Below are positions 30,660 through 32,708 of a stretch of DNA of 32,708 nucleotides, piece after piece; position 1 is the first letter of the stretch; each line of letters begins with the position of its first letter. This stretch comes from Clostridia bacterium (GTDB lineage Bacteria > Bacillota > Clostridia > TANB77 > CAG-508), in contig JAFRDD010000060.1 in assembly GCA_017404025.1 (NCBI GenBank), positions 1-32,708 of the forward strand. The letters are read 5' to 3'. The notes under the pieces were generated by a model. That model had not been told where the DNA came from. It worked only from the letters and a program-made list of their open reading frames with translations, and ran no database searches. A program made the translations under genes and the position numbers.

Positions 30660-31320
30660 TTTTTAGATATTCTGCAATTTTATCAACCAATTCATCATAT
30701 TCATATTCATCAACATTCAAGTAATTATGAATTGATTTTTCTGAAAAAATTTTTCCATTTCCAATCCACCTTATCATCCTTGCTTGTTCTTGTAATTTAT
30801 AGTTGGAATCTTTATGAATGTTTAATAAGCATTTCGATTTTGCAATATAATCATTAATGTTATTGCCAAATACATTATCATTCCAATATAGTGTTTTTAC
30901 ATTAAAATTACAATTAACTAATTTATCTAAAATTTTTTTACGTCTACCATTTATACCTCCATAATAAAGTATATCATACTCTTTTTCTTGCTCTTGTATA
31001 GTTATAAATGGTTTAAGTAAATGTAACTTTATATCATCTCTTATATATGATAAGTTTACAATATTTTCTTCATCATAATCCCAAACTTCATCTGCTTGTT
31101 TTAATAAATTGATGTAATTGTCCATCTTAAAAAAATTATCCCAATATTGTTCTAAGTTAAAAACTATTATTTTATCATACATATTCTTTAACTCATCAAT
31201 ACTGTATTTTTCCTTAAATCCGCTTAAAACAATGCAATCATTAGAAGTATCATTCTTAAATTCATATAATAATGAATCATATACATCTATTGTAGAACGT
31301 GCATTATTTCTAATTATCAT
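30649..31320 (-). CDS. GT-B-like (CgeB/group 1-like) glycosyltransferase
   Basis: 223 residues from ATG 31320; a TTG in the longer frame is rejected. The C-terminal half has the donor-binding look of group 1/CgeB-like enzymes: 'YDILYYGGINGRRKKIL', 'CLLNIHKDSNYKLQEQARM' and 'GNGKIFSEKS'. The N-terminal half is short, and the protein is smaller than usual GT-B enzymes (about 350 residues). It overlaps the DUF1919 gene and the next transferase by about 11 nt each. Acceptor unknown. Confidence 0.68.
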   Translation of the reverse strand: MIIRNNARSTIDVYDSLLYEFKNDTSNDCIVLSGFKEKYSIDELKNMYDKIIVFNLEQYWDNFFKMDNYINLLKQADEVWDYDEENIVNLSYIRDDIKLHLLKPFITIQEQEKEYDILYYGGINGRRKKILDKLVNCNFNVKTLYWNDNVFGNNINDYIAKSKCLLNIHKDSNYKLQEQARMIRWIGNGKIFSEKSIHNYLNVDEYEYDELVDKIAEYLKNGK

Positions 31321-32131
31321 TTTTAACAATACTATTTATGTACTCTAATTTATCAGTAGTTTTTTCATTAACCTCCCAATATGATGTAAAATCTAACAAC
31401 CTATCAATATATATGTTATATATGCTTTCTTTTCTATTTAATTTATTATGTTTCAAACACTTATTGCTAATATATTCTTCTAAACTTTTTGTTAAATAAT
31501 GATTTAACCAGCATCCTTTCCATAATGTATGAGGTAACATTGTACCTAATTTTAATTCTTGAATTCCTAATGCATTACAAGGATTTAATACATTAATTGG
31601 GTTATGAACAGATAACTTTAATTCATTATTTTTTGTTTTATATATACATTTTTGTCTTCTGTTATTTTCATTATCATATACATCAAATACTTCAGTAAAA
31701 CGTGTTTGACAATTATAATTATTTCCAATTATTTTAATTTGATTATTATCAGTATATGTTTTCCAGCAAATTCTTATATAATCAAATTGCTTAAAAACGT
31801 CTTTTGCTAAATAGTTTTTGATATTATCATCATATTCTAATTCAAGAAATTCGTCAATATCAAAAAAAGCTATCCAATCATATTCATTAGAATATTCTTT
31901 ATAACATTCATTATAAAATTCTTTTTGATTGAACATTTCACCACGTTTATCTTTTAATATAACATAATTACTTCTAATATAATCACCAATTACATCATTA
32001 AATATTTCACCATCTATATCATTATTATCATATAATATCACATTATCAAAACCTAATGTTATATAATGTTGAACCCATTCTCTAATATAATTGTTTTCAT
32101 ATTTAGCAATTGCACAAACAGCTACTTTCAT
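31310..32131 (-). CDS. GT-A glycosyltransferase (GT92/GT2-like)
   Basis: 273 residues matching the glycosyltransferase 92/'Glyco_tranf_2_4' pattern: 'AIAKYENNYIREWVQHYITL', 'GFDNVILYDNND', and 'WIAFFDIDEFLEL' with the D-I-D metal triad. A later 'HNPINVLNPC' and 'HTLWKGCWLNHYLTKSLEEY' are typical too. It transfers a sugar from a nucleotide donor; donor and acceptor are unknown. It is 2 nt from the next gene in the operon. Confidence 0.85.
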   Translation of the reverse strand: MKVAVCAIAKYENNYIREWVQHYITLGFDNVILYDNNDIDGEIFNDVIGDYIRSNYVILKDKRGEMFNQKEFYNECYKEYSNEYDWIAFFDIDEFLELEYDDNIKNYLAKDVFKQFDYIRICWKTYTDNNQIKIIGNNYNCQTRFTEVFDVYDNENNRRQKCIYKTKNNELKLSVHNPINVLNPCNALGIQELKLGTMLPHTLWKGCWLNHYLTKSLEEYISNKCLKHNKLNRKESIYNIYIDRLLDFTSYWEVNEKTTDKLEYINSIVKNDN

Positions 32132-32133
32132 AA

Positions 32134-32708
32134 TTATAACTTAAATATTTTTAAGTATTTATCATTTCTATTTTCTCCTTTAGATTTTACATTTTCTAAA
32201 TATAATGCACTATCAATAATTTCTTCATCTAATAATCTATTACCTTCTGTATTTTTATTTTTACACCAAATAGTTTCTATTCCCATTTTTTCTTCTACCC
32301 ATTTTAAATAAATATCATCAGCATATAAACATGCATTTATAGCTGGTAAATTTTTATCTGAAATTTTTAATATATCTGGTGGATAAAGTACTCCACCTAC
32401 ACCGGTTGCAAATAGATCCATATTTGATATTTTTATATCTCTACAATTATATCTCCATAAATTATATGATAGTGGTACTCCCATTTCATTCCTTTTAATT
32501 AAATGTACTCTTCTAGCAGAAATTAAATTAGGATTATCTATATATGACTTCCATAATGATTCACATAAATCATTATCATATTCATGATCATCATCAACAG
32601 TAATTACAGCATAATTTCTATATTTTTGCATAGCATAAAAATATTTTGTATGAGGACCAATTTTTTTATCACAAATGATTAAATCAATAAATTTTATTTT
32701 TTTATTAA
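32134..32708 (-). CDS. GT2-like glycosyltransferase, 5' end outside window
   Basis: The frame is open to the end of the window, so the start is beyond 32708; an internal Met at 32631 is not the start. The upstream part reads 'FIDLIICDKKIGPHTKYFYA' and continues into 'YAVITVDDDHEYDNDL', with the Asp triad of GT-A enzymes. Later 'GVGGVLYPPDIL' and 'CLYADDIYLKWV' are usual in family 2 relatives of unknown specificity. It completes a cluster of three transferases. Confidence 0.82.
   Translation of the reverse strand, partial: NKKIKFIDLIICDKKIGPHTKYFYAMQKYRNYAVITVDDDHEYDNDLCESLWKSYIDNPNLISARRVHLIKRNEMGVPLSYNLWRYNCRDIKISNMDLFATGVGGVLYPPDILKISDKNLPAINACLYADDIYLKWVEEKMGIETIWCKNKNTEGNRLLDEEIIDSALYLENVKSKGENRNDKYLKIFKL

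Noticed and set aside
1..32708. tRNA genes, insertion sequences, integrase and attachment sites
   Set aside because: Nothing recognisable was seen by eye; a covariance-model search would be needed to rule out tRNAs.

Overview
The window looks like part of a large, AT-rich tailed-phage genome (by eye about 30% GC, not computed) that infects a member of the Bacteroidota. Phage signs are the dense packing (most neighbours overlap by 1-17 nt), the many short orphan genes, a gp32-like single-stranded DNA-binding protein, a large repetitive adhesin or fibre-like protein, and a family of proteins whose N-terminus resembles the capsid-targeting peptide of T4 internal head proteins. The host assignment rests on an outer-membrane beta-barrel gene with a Bacteroidota-type signal peptide and on weak use of Shine-Dalgarno sites.

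Layout. 1-2873 (+): 3' part of the adhesin/fibre gene, ending at a hairpin shared with the convergent block. 2894-11960 (-): a DUF6734-like glycosyltransferase-type protein, a DHH phosphoesterase and its degenerate paralogue, a cREC receiver-like protein, UDP-galactopyranose mutase, the outer-membrane barrel, a SEC-C protein, the SSB, a zinc ribbon and a DUF1848 radical-SAM-like protein. 12031-15024 (+): seven overlapping genes that all start with nearly the same 18-residue peptide. 15036-27455 (-): small orphan genes plus a scattered NAD+ salvage set: NAD synthetase, nicotinamide phosphoribosyltransferase, PRPP synthetase and a nicotinamidase-type hydrolase. 27493-28283 (-): two more tagged genes, one carrying a DUF285 domain. 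28283-32708 (-): a sugar cluster with UDP-glucose dehydrogenase, two DUF1919-like paralogues and three glycosyltransferases, the last cut by the window end.

How it fits together. Four enzymes act around nicotinamide, nicotinate, PRPP and NAD+, as in known phage NAD+ scavenging or NAD+-reconstitution sets; no NMN adenylyltransferase is visible here. UDP-galactopyranose mutase, UDP-glucose dehydrogenase and the transferases point to phage-directed glycan synthesis. The most striking element is the tagged family. Its ten N-terminal residues match the T4 internal-protein leader position by position (Glu at residue 10 after a hydrophobic-x pair), so the nine genes, plus a tenth with a T4-like leader, may encode proteins packaged in the head and delivered with the DNA.

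Regulation. A conserved 10-mer, TTCTATATTA on the coding strand, lies about 20-30 nt upstream of the first gene of most minus-strand operons and is a candidate phage promoter. A second motif, TTTATATATAA, precedes several others. Hairpin terminators separate the transcription units. No tRNA, CRISPR array, insertion sequence or integrase was seen.
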